Assembly: GCF_017948455.1 (NCBI RefSeq)
Contig: NZ_JAFFSU010000020.1
Location: 85,850-149,849, forward strand
Direction: 5' to 3'
DNA from: Streptomyces sp. GESEQ-4
GTDB taxonomy: Bacteria; Actinomycetota; Actinomycetes; Streptomycetales; Streptomycetaceae
DNA length: 64,000 bases
The position numbers and the translations under genes are program-made. Below, in pieces: positions 16,144 to 24,224 of the stretch. Every line of letters starts with the position of its first letter. The first letter of the stretch is position 1. The notes below the pieces were generated by a model. The model was not told the origin of the DNA. It saw only the letters and a list, made by a program, of their open reading frames with translations, and searched no databases.

Positions 16144-16617
16144 TCAGGGTGCTCCAGTAATGAGGGAAGACGTCCCCCCAGAGGCGGTGCCGCTAGTAGC
16201 TGAGTGCGGCACGCCACTCCCCGCGGCCCCGGCGCTGAGCAGGCGCAGATTCGTCCGCTTCCGGTTCCGGGCGTGTGCGCGGAGGGCGGGCAGGTCGGCG
16301 GCGGCGACGATCGCGAGGTCGACGTTCTGCGCGATGTGGCGGGCCACGCCGTTGAACCCGTCGCACCGCATCGTGCACATGGGGCACGGCTCGGTCTGCT
16401 TCTTGCCGTACATGAGGTGGTAGACGACCAGGTCACGACCGGGCCGGGTGAACAGCTCCCCCAGGCGCACCGTCCGCACCGGCGTGTCACCGGCCTCCAG
16501 ATCAGCCGGACCCTCCTCGAAGACGTAGTCGTCGACGACGGCCTCGATCGGCTCCGCCCCACCACCGTATGCCTGCGGTCCGGGATCGTGAGGGCGAGAG
16601 GACGGGACGACCCACAC
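16144..16617 (-). pseudogene. DUF899 (thioredoxin-like) gene remnant
   Basis: Residues 24-130 of this 157-residue frame (about 16228-16548) read like the DUF899 thioredoxin-like family: EAGDTPVRTVRLGELFTRPG, DLVVYHLMYGKKQTEPCPMCT with the CPMC motif, FNGVARHIAQNVDLAIVAAADLPALRAHARNR and NLRLLSAG. The usual N-terminal helix and the C-terminal half after LRLLS are missing and replaced by unrelated residues. It is therefore truncated at both ends. The nearby IS suggests that deletion or rearrangement caused the damage. Confidence 0.75.
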
Positions 16618-16625
16618 CTTTCCCG

Positions 16626-16647
16626 TTCTGGATTATAAAGTTCAGAA
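16626..16647. promoter_or_regulatory. TetR operator, copy 1 (upstream of tetR)
   Basis: A 22-bp partial palindrome starting TTCTGGATT and ending TTCAGAA, 16 of 22 positions symmetric, 19 bp before the TetR ATG. The interior TATAAA may be its -10 box. The same outer sequence recurs at 17307-17328 before the SDR gene. Confidence 0.65.
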
Positions 16648-16665
16648 TCTGGTAGCGTCGCTCTC

Positions 16666-17268
16666 ATGGGCAGGCCACGATCCTTTGACGAGACCGCGGT
16701 ACTCGACGCCGCGGCCGCGGAGTTCCGGGTGCACGGCTTCGCCGACACCTCGACCGAGCAGCTCTGCGAGGCGGCGGGGGTGCGGCGCAGCAGCCTGTAC
16801 AACGCCTTCACGTCGAAGGACGAACTGTTCGTGCGCGCACTGGAGCGGTACGTGACGGTGTTCCGTGAGCGCCGGGCACAGGTGCTCGCCGATGACCAGC
16901 TCAGTGGGGCCGAGCGGCTGCGCGTGTTGATGGAGGACGTCATCGAGGAGGAGCGCGCAGCACGCGAGCAGGGACATGCGGCCGGATGCATGGTCGTACA
17001 GAGCATGATGGCCCCGGACCTGCGCGAGCGGGACGAGCGCGTGGCCCGCATCCTCGATCGGGACCTGCGCGAACTCCTGGACGGTTTTGAAGGAGTGATC
17101 CGGGCCGGGCGTCTCGACGGCAGCATCCGGGCGGATGCCGACGCGCACGAAGGGGCCTTGCTGGTGGCGACGGTCATCTCCGGGCTGCGGGTAACCGCGC
17201 AGGCAGGGATCGAATGCGAACTGCTGCGGCAGATCGCACTCAATGGCCTGCGCTCACTCCTGAGTTGA
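16666..17268 (+). CDS. TetR-family regulator of the adjacent SDR
   Basis: A 200-residue TetR protein. MGRPRSFDETAVLDAAAAEFRVHGFADTSTEQLCEAAGVRRSSLYNAFTSKDELF is a classic N-terminal DNA-binding domain; the C-terminal part contains CMVVQSMMAPDLRERDERV, seen in regulators of SDR genes. ATG 16666 follows the operator copy at 16626-16647. The downstream SDR starts 71 bp after the stop and carries a second operator copy, so the protein probably represses both itself and the SDR, responding to an unknown electrophile or metabolite. Confidence 0.9.
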   Translation: MGRPRSFDETAVLDAAAAEFRVHGFADTSTEQLCEAAGVRRSSLYNAFTSKDELFVRALERYVTVFRERRAQVLADDQLSGAERLRVLMEDVIEEERAAREQGHAAGCMVVQSMMAPDLRERDERVARILDRDLRELLDGFEGVIRAGRLDGSIRADADAHEGALLVATVISGLRVTAQAGIECELLRQIALNGLRSLLS

Positions 17269-17306
17269 GAACGTACGCCCAGTCGCCCGGCATCCACTTG
17301 CCCACA

Positions 17307-17328
17307 TTTTGGATTTTGCGATACAGAA
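17307..17328. promoter_or_regulatory. TetR operator, copy 2 (upstream of SDR)
   Basis: TTTTGGATT...ATACAGAA, 22 bp, sharing TTxTGGATT at the left end and CAGAA at the right end with 16626-16647. It ends 11 bp before the SDR start, directly upstream of the AGGAG ribosome-binding site. Confidence 0.65.
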
Positions 17329-17339
17329 AGAGGAGACGC

Positions 17340-18026
17340 ATGACCGTCACACTGATCACCGGGGCCAACAAGGGCATCGGTTTCGAGACAGCCAGACAAC
17401 TTCTGGAGTCGGGCCACGTCGTCTACATCGGCGCGCGTGACGTCGAGCGAGGCGAAAAGGCCGCGGCAGCGCTCGGCGCGCGCTTCGTTCAGCTCGATGT
17501 GACCGACGACGCCTCGGTGAACAGCGCGCTGGCGACGATCGGTTCAGCCGAGGGCCGGCTCGACGTTCTGGTTCACAACGCGGGCATCTTGGGGCACGGA
17601 GTCACCGACGGTCCCACGGCCCTGCGAGTTTTCGACACCAACGCGGTGGGGGTCGTGCGCGTCACGGAGGCGGCACTTCCCCTGCTGCGCAAATCCTCGA
17701 ATCCGACCGTGGTCACCGTTTCGAGCAGCGCCGGGTCGTTCTGGGCCGTGAACAACCCCGACCGGCCGGAATTCCACCTGCCACTCGCGCTCTACTCCGC
17801 GTCCAAGTCGGCGGCGACCATGCTGACGATCCAGTACGCCAAGGCTCAACCGGGCATCAAGTTCAACGCGGTTGAACCCGGCACCACCGCCACCGACATG
17901 ACCGCTGCCTTCGGAATCGGAAGGCCAGTGGAAGAGAGCGCCAGAACCGTCGTACGCCTGGCGACTCTCGACGCGGACGGTCCGACAGGAACGTTGCAGG
18001 ACGAAACCGGGACATTGCCCTGGTAG
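17340..18026 (+). CDS. Atypical SDR family NAD(P)-dependent oxidoreductase
   Basis: A 228-residue carbonyl-reductase-like SDR: TGANKGIG cofactor loop at residues 7-14, ARD after strand 2, HNAG (replacing NNAG) at 79-82, Ser128-130, and catalytic Tyr152-Lys156 (YSASK). It ends GTLPW. ATG 17340 has AGGAG six bases upstream; longer frames would cross the operator. It resembles the SDR at 62045-62752 along its length (VTLITGANKGxGFETARxL, GARFVQxDVTDDASV, and the PW end), so these are paralogues. Probably controlled by the TetR at 16666. Substrate unknown. Confidence 0.9.
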   Translation: MTVTLITGANKGIGFETARQLLESGHVVYIGARDVERGEKAAAALGARFVQLDVTDDASVNSALATIGSAEGRLDVLVHNAGILGHGVTDGPTALRVFDTNAVGVVRVTEAALPLLRKSSNPTVVTVSSSAGSFWAVNNPDRPEFHLPLALYSASKSAATMLTIQYAKAQPGIKFNAVEPGTTATDMTAAFGIGRPVEESARTVVRLATLDADGPTGTLQDETGTLPW

Positions 18027-18191
18027 GCGCGTGCGGGGCGTGAGCCCGTTCGCTCGACCCACCCGAGGGCCGGCAGCAGTTTTTCCTTTCTGTGGACAAA
18101 GTGTGGACGCACACGAGCCAAGTCCCTACGCTGAGCGTCGCTTTGCCACAGAAGTCTGCGTGAGTCGCCGCCGTACAACGCAGGAGGAAGA
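18027..18191. other. Promoter region of the multidomain secreted protein
   Basis: 165 bp, no gene. It contains the GGAGGAAG ribosome-binding site at 18182-18189. No terminator or operator was convincingly identified. Confidence 0.4.
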
Positions 18192-21100
18192 GTGAAGCCA
18201 CCCCCCGAGCGCCACGAAACCCCCGGGCACCCCGGGCACACACCCCGCCCCGTCCGTCACAGAGTTCGAAGAGCCACCGGGCTACTGCTCACCGCCCTCC
18301 TCGGCGGCGCCCTCGTCAGCCCCGCCGCGGCCGATGACGATCCCCGGCCCTTCGCCGACCTCCCGCCGCAGGAACCGGGCGTCACCCTGCGGGTGTTCGA
18401 CATCCAGTCCCCGCTCAGCAAGCTGTGCGATCTCAAGCCGGCACAGACGCCCAACGTCGACAAGCTGATTCCGACGGCCGACTGGACGTCCACCGACGGC
18501 TTCGGGTTCAGCGACAACTTCGTGTCGCAGATCATCGGCAATCTCAACGTGCCGGAGGCCGGTGCGTACGCCTTCCGCCTGATCAGTGACGACGGATCCC
18601 GGCTCTTCCTCGGCGACCAGCAGGTCATCGACCACGACGGGCTGCACGGCGCCGAGCCCAAGGACGGCGAGATCACGCTGAACGCGGGCTACACCTCGCT
18701 GCACATCGACCACTTCGACGCGGGCGGCGGTCAGCAGGTCACGCTGCAGTGGAAGCCGCCGGGGGCAACCGAGTTCACGGTCGTGCCGAACTCCGTGCTG
18801 AGCACGGACGCCGGGGTCGTCAGGGTCACCGCTCCCGGACGCAAGGAGTGCGAAGGGACGTACGACACCCCGGGTGACGGGCTGCCCCTGACCGAGGTCA
18901 ACCCCGGCTACACGCTGACGAATCTGCGGCCCGAGGGCTTCGAGCCGCAGGTGTCCGCGATGGACTGGCTGCCCGACGGCCGGCTCGCGATCTCCACCTG
19001 GGGCGGCAGTGAGGAGACCAAGGGCGAGGTGTACCTCCTCGACCACGTCACCGGCGACACCGGACCCGACAAGGTCACGTACAAGAAGATCGCCGACGGG
19101 CTCAAGGAACCCATGGGCATCAAGTACGTGGGCGGGAAACTGTATGTGTCGGAGAAGCACCAGCTGACCGAGCTGAATGACACCAACGGTGACGACGTCA
19201 CGGATGCGAAGAAGAAGATCGCCGAGTGGCCGTACGGCGGGAACTTCCATGAGTTCGCCTTCGGACTGCTCTACGACAAGGGCGACTTCTATCTGAACCT
19301 GTCCGTCTCCATCAACTACGGCGGCGCGACCACCGACCCGCAGCCCGCCCCGAACCGCGGCACCACCATCAAGGTCAACAAGGCCACGGGCAAGGTCAGT
19401 TACCTGGCCGGCGGCCTGCGCACCCCGAACGGCATCGGCCGCGGCCCCGACAACGAGCTGTTCGTCACCGACAACCAGGGCGGCTGGCTGCCCGCCTCCA
19501 AGCTGGTGCACGTCAAGCAGGGCCGGTTCTTCAACCACTACATGAACCCGGACGGCCCGTACGACGACAAGCCCGTCACCAAGCCGGTGCTCTGGCTGCC
19601 GCAGAATGAGATCGCCAACTCCCCCAGCACACCGATGCGATTGAAGAAGGGCCCGTTCGCCGGGCAGATGGTGTTCGGTGACGTCACCTACGGCGGACTA
19701 CAGCGCGCCGACCTCGAGAAGGTCGACGGCGAGTACCAGGGCGCGGTGTTCCGGCACACGCAGGGCCTCGAGTCCGGCATCACCCGGATCAGCGAGGGGC
19801 CCGACGGCGCGATCTACACCGGCGGTCTGGGCGCCGACGGCAACTGGGGGCAGGCGGGCAAGCTCCGCTTCGGCCTGCAGAAGCTGACCCCGAACGGCAA
19901 GACCGCCTTCGACATCAAGACGATGCGCGCGACCCCGGACGGCTTCGAACTCACCTACACCAAGCCCCTGTCGAAGGAGACCGCGGCCAAACTCACCGAG
20001 GGCGCGTACTCCGTCGAGCAGTGGCGTTACGCGCCGACCCCGGCGTACGGCGGCCCGAAGATCGACGAGGAGTCGCTGCCGGTCACGTCGGCGAAGCTCT
20101 CCAAGGACCGCAAGAAGGTCCAGCTCACCATCCCCGGCCTCAAGACCGACCGCGTCGTGCATGTCCGCTCGCCGCGCCCGTTCTCGTCCGCCGAGGGCGA
20201 GCAGCTGTGGTCCACCGAGGCCTGGTACACGCTCAACGCCAGGCCCGGCCCCGAGGAGCCCGTCACCACGTACGACGCCGAGTCCGGCCGCCTGTCCGGC
20301 AGCGCGGGCACCGACACCGAGCACGCCGGGTACACCGGCGGCGGCTTCGTCGACGGCTTCGGCGAGCAGGGCGCCCAGGTGAGCGTGGACGTCGAGGTCG
20401 ACAAGAAGGGCGTGTACGACGTGGGGCTGCGCTACGCCAACGGCCCGCACCCCGCCCCGGGCACGAAGACGGTCAGCGTCTCCGTCAACGGCGGCGCGGC
20501 GAAGCAGACGAGCCTGCCGTCGACGGGCGAGTGGAACCGCTGGTCGACAAAGAACGAACGCCTCGAGCTCCGCAAGGGCCGCAACACGATCACGTACTCC
20601 GTGGGCGCGGGCGACACCGGCCACGTCAACCTCGACGCGGTCGACATCCGCCGCCCGGGCGCACGGATCGACCTGTTCTCCGGCGGCAGCGTCTCCACGG
20701 CCTGGCAGCACACCGACGGCCGCAGCGCCGAATGGCCGCACACCGCCGAGAAGTCCATGGAGGTCTGCTGCGGCGACCTGCGTACGAAGCAGCACTTCGG
20801 GGACTTCAAGCTGCATGTCGAGTTCCGCGTCCCCAAGCTCCCGGACGACGTCACCGGCCAGGACCGCGGCAACAGCGGTGTCTATCTCCAGGATCGGTAC
20901 GAGGTGCAGATCCTCGACTCGTACGGCGACACGGATCTCGCGAACAACGAGGCGGCGGGGATCTATCTGAAGAAGGCCGCCGACCTCAACGCCGCGAAGG
21001 CTCCGGAGACATGGCAGACGTACGACATCACCTTCCGTGCGGCGCGCTTCGACGGGGACGGCAAGAAGACGTCGGACGCGCGGGTCACGGTGATCTGGAA

Positions 21101-21245
21101 CGGCAAGAAGGTCCACGACAACGTGGCCGTCGACGGGCCGACGGGCGGAGGTGAACCCGAGTCGGCCGCACTCGGCGCGATCCGCTTCCAGGACCACGGC
21201 AACAAGGTCCGGTTCCGCAACGTGTGGGTGGAGCCGCTGTCCTGA
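18192..21245 (+). CDS. Secreted PA14 / sorbosone-dehydrogenase-like propeller / CBM / DUF1080 protein
   Basis: A 1017-residue exported protein. A long n-region and hydrophobic stretch ATGLLLTALLGGALVSPAAA form the signal peptide (~residues 1-48). Domains in order: PA14-like beta domain (about 60-200: LISDDGSRLFLGDQQVIDHDG), a glucose/sorbosone-dehydrogenase-like beta-propeller (about 230-560: VSAMDWLPDGRLAISTWGG, LRTPNGIGRGPDNELFVTDNQGGW), a linker domain, a CBM6/35-like module (about 690-820: YDAESGRLSGSA...HVNLDAVDIRRPG) and a C-terminal DUF1080 domain (about 825-1015: GNSGVYLQDRYEVQILDSYG). It likely binds or oxidises/hydrolyses extracellular glycans; catalysis is not proven. It stands alone, followed by a strong terminator. 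Confidence 0.88.
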   Translation: MKPPPERHETPGHPGHTPRPVRHRVRRATGLLLTALLGGALVSPAAADDDPRPFADLPPQEPGVTLRVFDIQSPLSKLCDLKPAQTPNVDKLIPTADWTSTDGFGFSDNFVSQIIGNLNVPEAGAYAFRLISDDGSRLFLGDQQVIDHDGLHGAEPKDGEITLNAGYTSLHIDHFDAGGGQQVTLQWKPPGATEFTVVPNSVLSTDAGVVRVTAPGRKECEGTYDTPGDGLPLTEVNPGYTLTNLRPEGFEPQVSAMDWLPDGRLAISTWGGSEETKGEVYLLDHVTGDTGPDKVTYKKIADGLKEPMGIKYVGGKLYVSEKHQLTELNDTNGDDVTDAKKKIAEWPYGGNFHEFAFGLLYDKGDFYLNLSVSINYGGATTDPQPAPNRGTTIKVNKATGKVSYLAGGLRTPNGIGRGPDNELFVTDNQGGWLPASKLVHVKQGRFFNHYMNPDGPYDDKPVTKPVLWLPQNEIANSPSTPMRLKKGPFAGQMVFGDVTYGGLQRADLEKVDGEYQGAVFRHTQGLESGITRISEGPDGAIYTGGLGADGNWGQAGKLRFGLQKLTPNGKTAFDIKTMRATPDGFELTYTKPLSKETAAKLTEGAYSVEQWRYAPTPAYGGPKIDEESLPVTSAKLSKDRKKVQLTIPGLKTDRVVHVRSPRPFSSAEGEQLWSTEAWYTLNARPGPEEPVTTYDAESGRLSGSAGTDTEHAGYTGGGFVDGFGEQGAQVSVDVEVDKKGVYDVGLRYANGPHPAPGTKTVSVSVNGGAAKQTSLPSTGEWNRWSTKNERLELRKGRNTITYSVGAGDTGHVNLDAVDIRRPGARIDLFSGGSVSTAWQHTDGRSAEWPHTAEKSMEVCCGDLRTKQHFGDFKLHVEFRVPKLPDDVTGQDRGNSGVYLQDRYEVQILDSYGDTDLANNEAAGIYLKKAADLNAAKAPETWQTYDITFRAARFDGDGKKTSDARVTVIWNGKKVHDNVAVDGPTGGGEPESAALGAIRFQDHGNKVRFRNVWVEPLS

Positions 21246-21268
21246 CCGAGAAGCAGTACACCCCTCGA

Positions 21269-21301
21269 CCCTGCCGGCGGCTCACCGGGCCGCCGGCAGG
21301 G
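21269..21301 (+). terminator. Terminator of the multidomain protein gene
   Basis: CCCTGCCGGCGG paired with its exact complement across a 9-nt loop, 23 bp after the stop codon: a strong 12-bp GC stem followed by TCTTGAGT. Confidence 0.8.
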
Positions 21302-21405
21302 TCTTGAGTGGCGCTGAGACTCATTCTCCACGTGCCGCATCAGACACTCGCATAGGCTTGGCGGGCCTACAGACGGCAGGCCCTGAACGCGGAAGGATGG
21401 CCGAC

Positions 21406-22167
21406 ATGACATTGCCCGCCCTCCCCGAGGACTCCTTTCAGCGTGTGCTCTGCGTCGTCGCGCACCCCGACGACATGGAGTACGGCACATCCGCGGCCGT
21501 CGCTCGCTGGACCGCGCGCGGCATCGAGGTCGGTTATCTCCTGCTCACCCGCGGCGAGGCCGGCATGCCGAACCCTCCCGAGGAGACGGCACGCCTGCGC
21601 GTCGCCGAGCAGCAGGCCGCCTGCGCCGTCGTCGGCGTCAAGCACCTGACGGTCCTCGAACATCCGGACGGCGTGCTCGTCTACGGCCTCGACCTGCGCC
21701 GGGACATCTGCCGGGAGATCCGCCGGTTCAAGCCGGACGTCGTACTCGGCACCGGTTACGACATCGAGACGCCCTATGGCTTCGACCAGGCCGACCACCG
21801 CGCGGCCGGGCTCGCGACGCTCGACGCGGTGCGCGACGCGGGCAACCGGTGGGTCTTCCCGGAGCAGGTCGACGACGAGGGCCTCGAACCGCACTCCGTA
21901 CGCTGGCTCATCGTCCCCGGACTCCCCGGCTCCGGCGCGACCCACGGCGTCGAGGTCACGGGTGAACCGCTGCGGCGCGGAGTCGCCTCACTCAAGGCAC
22001 ACGCCGCGTATCTGGCCGCGCTCCCGGACCACCCCGCCCCCGAGGACTTCATCCCGCAGTTCACCGCGATGAGCGGCAAGGCCATGGGCGTCGAGCACGC
22101 CATCCTGTTCCGCGCCCACGACCTGCAGGCACCACCGGAGTTCCCCACCGAAGCCGGGGAGGACTGA
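21406..22167 (+). CDS. PIG-L/LmbE-family zinc deacetylase
   Basis: A 253-residue protein of the PIG-L (LmbE) family, Zn-dependent N-acetyl hydrolases that act on GlcNAc conjugates, mycothiol precursors or antibiotics. AHPDDMEYG near residue 20 is the zinc/catalytic motif (His, Asp, Asp); FDQADHRAAG supplies the third zinc ligand His. ATG 21406 was chosen because GGAAGG sits nine bases upstream; ATG 21397 would touch the ribosome-binding site. The terminator upstream separates it from the preceding gene. The natural substrate cannot be predicted; it is not beside mycothiol genes. Confidence 0.88.
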   Translation: MTLPALPEDSFQRVLCVVAHPDDMEYGTSAAVARWTARGIEVGYLLLTRGEAGMPNPPEETARLRVAEQQAACAVVGVKHLTVLEHPDGVLVYGLDLRRDICREIRRFKPDVVLGTGYDIETPYGFDQADHRAAGLATLDAVRDAGNRWVFPEQVDDEGLEPHSVRWLIVPGLPGSGATHGVEVTGEPLRRGVASLKAHAAYLAALPDHPAPEDFIPQFTAMSGKAMGVEHAILFRAHDLQAPPEFPTEAGED

Positions 22168-22187
22168 CCTCGGGGCCACCCGGTGCC

Positions 22188-22257
22188 CTACCAGTAGATG
22201 TCCTCGTACTGCGTCACCTCGCCGACGAGTTCGGCGCCGTGGGCGCGATGGCGGAGT
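22188..22257 (-). pseudogene. C-terminal scrap of a VOC protein
   Basis: The minus frame reads ELRHRAHGAELVGEVTQYEDIYW then stop. HGAELVGEVxQYEDxYW/R is the penultimate segment of many glyoxalase-like proteins, normally followed by LCYIRGPEGILIGLAE. Here a stop follows directly and no N-terminal part exists upstream, so this is a relic abutting the GNAT gene. Confidence 0.45.
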
Positions 22258-22791
22258 TCACGCCTGGTACTCGGTGAGGTCGATCGCGTGGACGCGCAGC
22301 GGATAGCCGTATACCGGATGCGCCGTCTCTCGCTCGGGCACCATGCCGAGCTTGCGGATGACGTCCTCGGAGGCATCGTCCCCCACCCGGCTGATGCTGA
22401 TGATGCGGTCGAGGCCGCGGTCCTGGAGGGCGAACTCCAGTGTGGCGTGGGCGGCTTCGGATGCGTATCCCTGGCCCCAGAACGGAGAGCCGAGCCGCCA
22501 GCTGATGGCCACGGCGGGCAGTACCTCCGGCAGGAACTCGGGCACGGACAGACCGGTGAAGCCCGCCAGTTCCCCCGAGGCCAGCAGTTCGACGGCGAAG
22601 AGCCCGAAGCCTTCCTCGTCCCATTCCTCCTCCCACCGCTCGATGGCCTCCGCCGTGTAGTCCAGGTCGCGCACCGAGCCGTCGTCGATCCAGTGCATGA
22701 CCCGGGGGTCCGCGTGGATGTCCGCCATCGGCGCGAGGTCGTCGTCGTGCCAGCGACGCAGGAGAAGGCGGGGTGTACGGATCTCGGTCAT
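22258..22791 (-). CDS. GNAT-family N-acetyltransferase (RimJ/RimL type)
   Basis: A 177-residue acetyltransferase starting MTEIRTPRLLLRRWHDDDLAPMADIHADPRVMHWI. The acetyl-CoA-binding region is WGQGYASEAAHATLEFALQDRGLDRIISISRVGDDASEDVIRKLGM, matching the RimJ/RimL-type motif A and B (GQGYAxEA, N/D at the asparagine position replaced by D). ATG 22791 was preferred to upstream starts, as the upstream 57 residues belong to a separate degraded frame. The acceptor (ribosomal protein, peptide or small amine) is unknown. Confidence 0.87.
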   Translation of the reverse strand: MTEIRTPRLLLRRWHDDDLAPMADIHADPRVMHWIDDGSVRDLDYTAEAIERWEEEWDEEGFGLFAVELLASGELAGFTGLSVPEFLPEVLPAVAISWRLGSPFWGQGYASEAAHATLEFALQDRGLDRIISISRVGDDASEDVIRKLGMVPERETAHPVYGYPLRVHAIDLTEYQA

Positions 22792-22825
22792 GGCACCCAT
22801 CCTGCCGAAGGCAAGGGCCTCATCG

Positions 22826-23090
22826 TTAATCCGGCACACGCTCGTGCCGCCGCCTGCCGCCACCGTGGTGGCAGCAGTGAGCGCGACAACCACCCAGAGA
22901 CCCCCGACCGGAGCGTTCGTCTGCGGCGGGGCGAATCCAGCGGGCACCGCGTACACCACGCCCTGAGGTTCCGTTCGACTTCCGTCCCGTCCCGAGTACC
23001 ACCGCGACGACGGCCAACCCGCACATCGGCACGGAAACCGTGACCCCCATCAGCGCACCGACCACCCAAAGCCGCAGCGTTCGGCGGTGT
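22826..23090 (-). pseudogene. Possible frameshifted small two-helix membrane protein
   Basis: One minus frame reads LWVVGALMGVTVSVPMCGLAVVAVVLGTG (a membrane helix) and then loses coherence; a neighbouring frame continues VVYAVPAGFAPPQTNAPVG followed by a second helix LWVVVALTAATTVAAGG. Joining them near 22965 would give a small protein with two transmembrane segments. No homologue recognised; a sequencing slip or true decay are both possible. This fills the 320-bp gap between the GNAT and TetR genes. Confidence 0.35.
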
Positions 23091-23111
23091 GATCGGCGAC
23101 GGTGGCGAGCT

Positions 23112-23708
23112 CTACTCCGGGTCCGCCTGGTGCACGACGGGTCGGACCAGCCCGGAAATCAGGTGCTCTAGCGCGACCGTGGCGATGGTGCCCGTGGCGG
23201 CGACCTCGGGCACGACGTCGCAGGCGGAGCGGCGTAGTTCGAGCCATCCGAGGAAAGCCGCGTACGCGGCGACCGCCTGGCGCCGGGCCGTGGCGGTGTC
23301 CAGGCCCAGGTCGGTGTAGAGATCGGTGAGATAGGCGATCCGCCGCTCGGTGACCCGGCGCAGGACCGGGGCGACGGCGGGGTGATCGGCGTGGGCGACG
23401 ATCGCTGGCTCCAGGCCGTTGATGTCCTCCTGCCCCAGCGCGACGGTGAACAGGGCCGTCAGCCGCTTCCGTGGGTCGGTGATATCGCCCAACGCTGTGA
23501 TCAGCGCTGTGGTGTCCTCCCGCTCCCACACCTCCAACGCGGCCGTCAGCAGCGCATCGCGATCCTTGAAGTGCCAGTAAAAGCTGCCCCGTGTCGCCTC
23601 CAGCTCACCCGCGAGCGCGTTGACCGACACCGCCCCGACTCCGCCGCGTGCCATCGCGCGCAGGGCCGCGGTCGACCAGTCCTGGGGGGTGAGGTTCCTC
23701 CTAGCCAT
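23112..23708 (-). CDS. TetR-family regulator divergent from DUF3995 gene
   Basis: A 198-residue TetR protein. MARRNLTPQDWSTAALRAMARGGVGAVSVNALAGELEATRGSFYWHFKDRDALL is the DNA-binding domain with the GSFYWHFKDRDAL end. The C-terminal portion (RQAVAAYAAFLGWLELRR) fits a small-ligand pocket. ATG 23708 is chosen because the operator palindrome lies right upstream. It is divergent from two small membrane-protein genes and probably represses them and itself. Confidence 0.9.
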   Translation of the reverse strand: MARRNLTPQDWSTAALRAMARGGVGAVSVNALAGELEATRGSFYWHFKDRDALLTAALEVWEREDTTALITALGDITDPRKRLTALFTVALGQEDINGLEPAIVAHADHPAVAPVLRRVTERRIAYLTDLYTDLGLDTATARRQAVAAYAAFLGWLELRRSACDVVPEVAATGTIATVALEHLISGLVRPVVHQADPE

Positions 23709-23710
23709 GT

Positions 23711-23740
23711 CCGTACAGTACTGTATGGTCATTCCATACA
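23711..23740. promoter_or_regulatory. Double palindromic operator in TetR/DUF3995 divergent region
   Basis: TACAGTACTGTA (23714-23725) is a perfect 12-bp palindrome, extended to 18 bp with one mismatched pair. It overlaps a second inverted repeat, TGTATGG (23722-23728) and CCATACA (23734-23740). The cluster sits between the two divergent starts. Confidence 0.75.
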
Positions 23741-23769
23741 GGGGTGTACGGTGCGACTGGGGGAACGGT

Positions 23770-24222
23770 ATGACGCTGACGAAACTCGCTGGTGGGACGG
23801 CCGCAGTCGGCCTGGGAGCGGTCGGGGCCCTGCACGGGATCTGGACCTTCTCTCCCTGGCCACTGGCCGACCGTGCCGAGTTCGCCCGTACGGTCGTCGG
23901 GGTCGCCGAAGCGGACCTGCCCACCCCGGAGTTGACGGCCGCAGTCGCTGCAGCGCTCGGAGCGGCGGCCTATGCGGTCGCGGCCCGGGCCGACTTGGTC
24001 CCGCAGCTACCGCCACGGCGTTTGGTGCGCCAGGGCGTGTGGGGTGTCGCAGGCGTGCTGCTGCTGCGAGGTTCGGCCGGCCTGGTGTCTTCCGCTCTGA
24101 CCGGCCGACCGACCGATTTCACCCGCTGGGATCTGGCGCTGTACTCCCCACTGTGTCTGGCGCTCGGCGGGTTGACGGCATACGTCGCTGCCTCCACTCG
24201 CGCCCCTCGCCAAGGAAGCTGA
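23770..24222 (+). CDS. DUF3995 small integral membrane protein
   Basis: A 150-residue protein with about four hydrophobic helices (LAGGTAAVGLGAVGALHGIW, LTAAVAAALGAAAYAVAA, VWGVAGVLLLRGSAGLVSSAL, LYSPLCLALGGLTAYVAAS). The pattern HGIWTFSPWPLADRAEFARTVVG and the DFTRWDLALYSPLCL end are typical of DUF3995 proteins, usually found with TetR regulators. ATG 23770 has GGGGAA seven bases upstream. The next gene starts 3 bp after its stop. Function unknown. Confidence 0.85.
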   Translation: MTLTKLAGGTAAVGLGAVGALHGIWTFSPWPLADRAEFARTVVGVAEADLPTPELTAAVAAALGAAAYAVAARADLVPQLPPRRLVRQGVWGVAGVLLLRGSAGLVSSALTGRPTDFTRWDLALYSPLCLALGGLTAYVAASTRAPRQGS

Positions 24223-24224
24223 CG

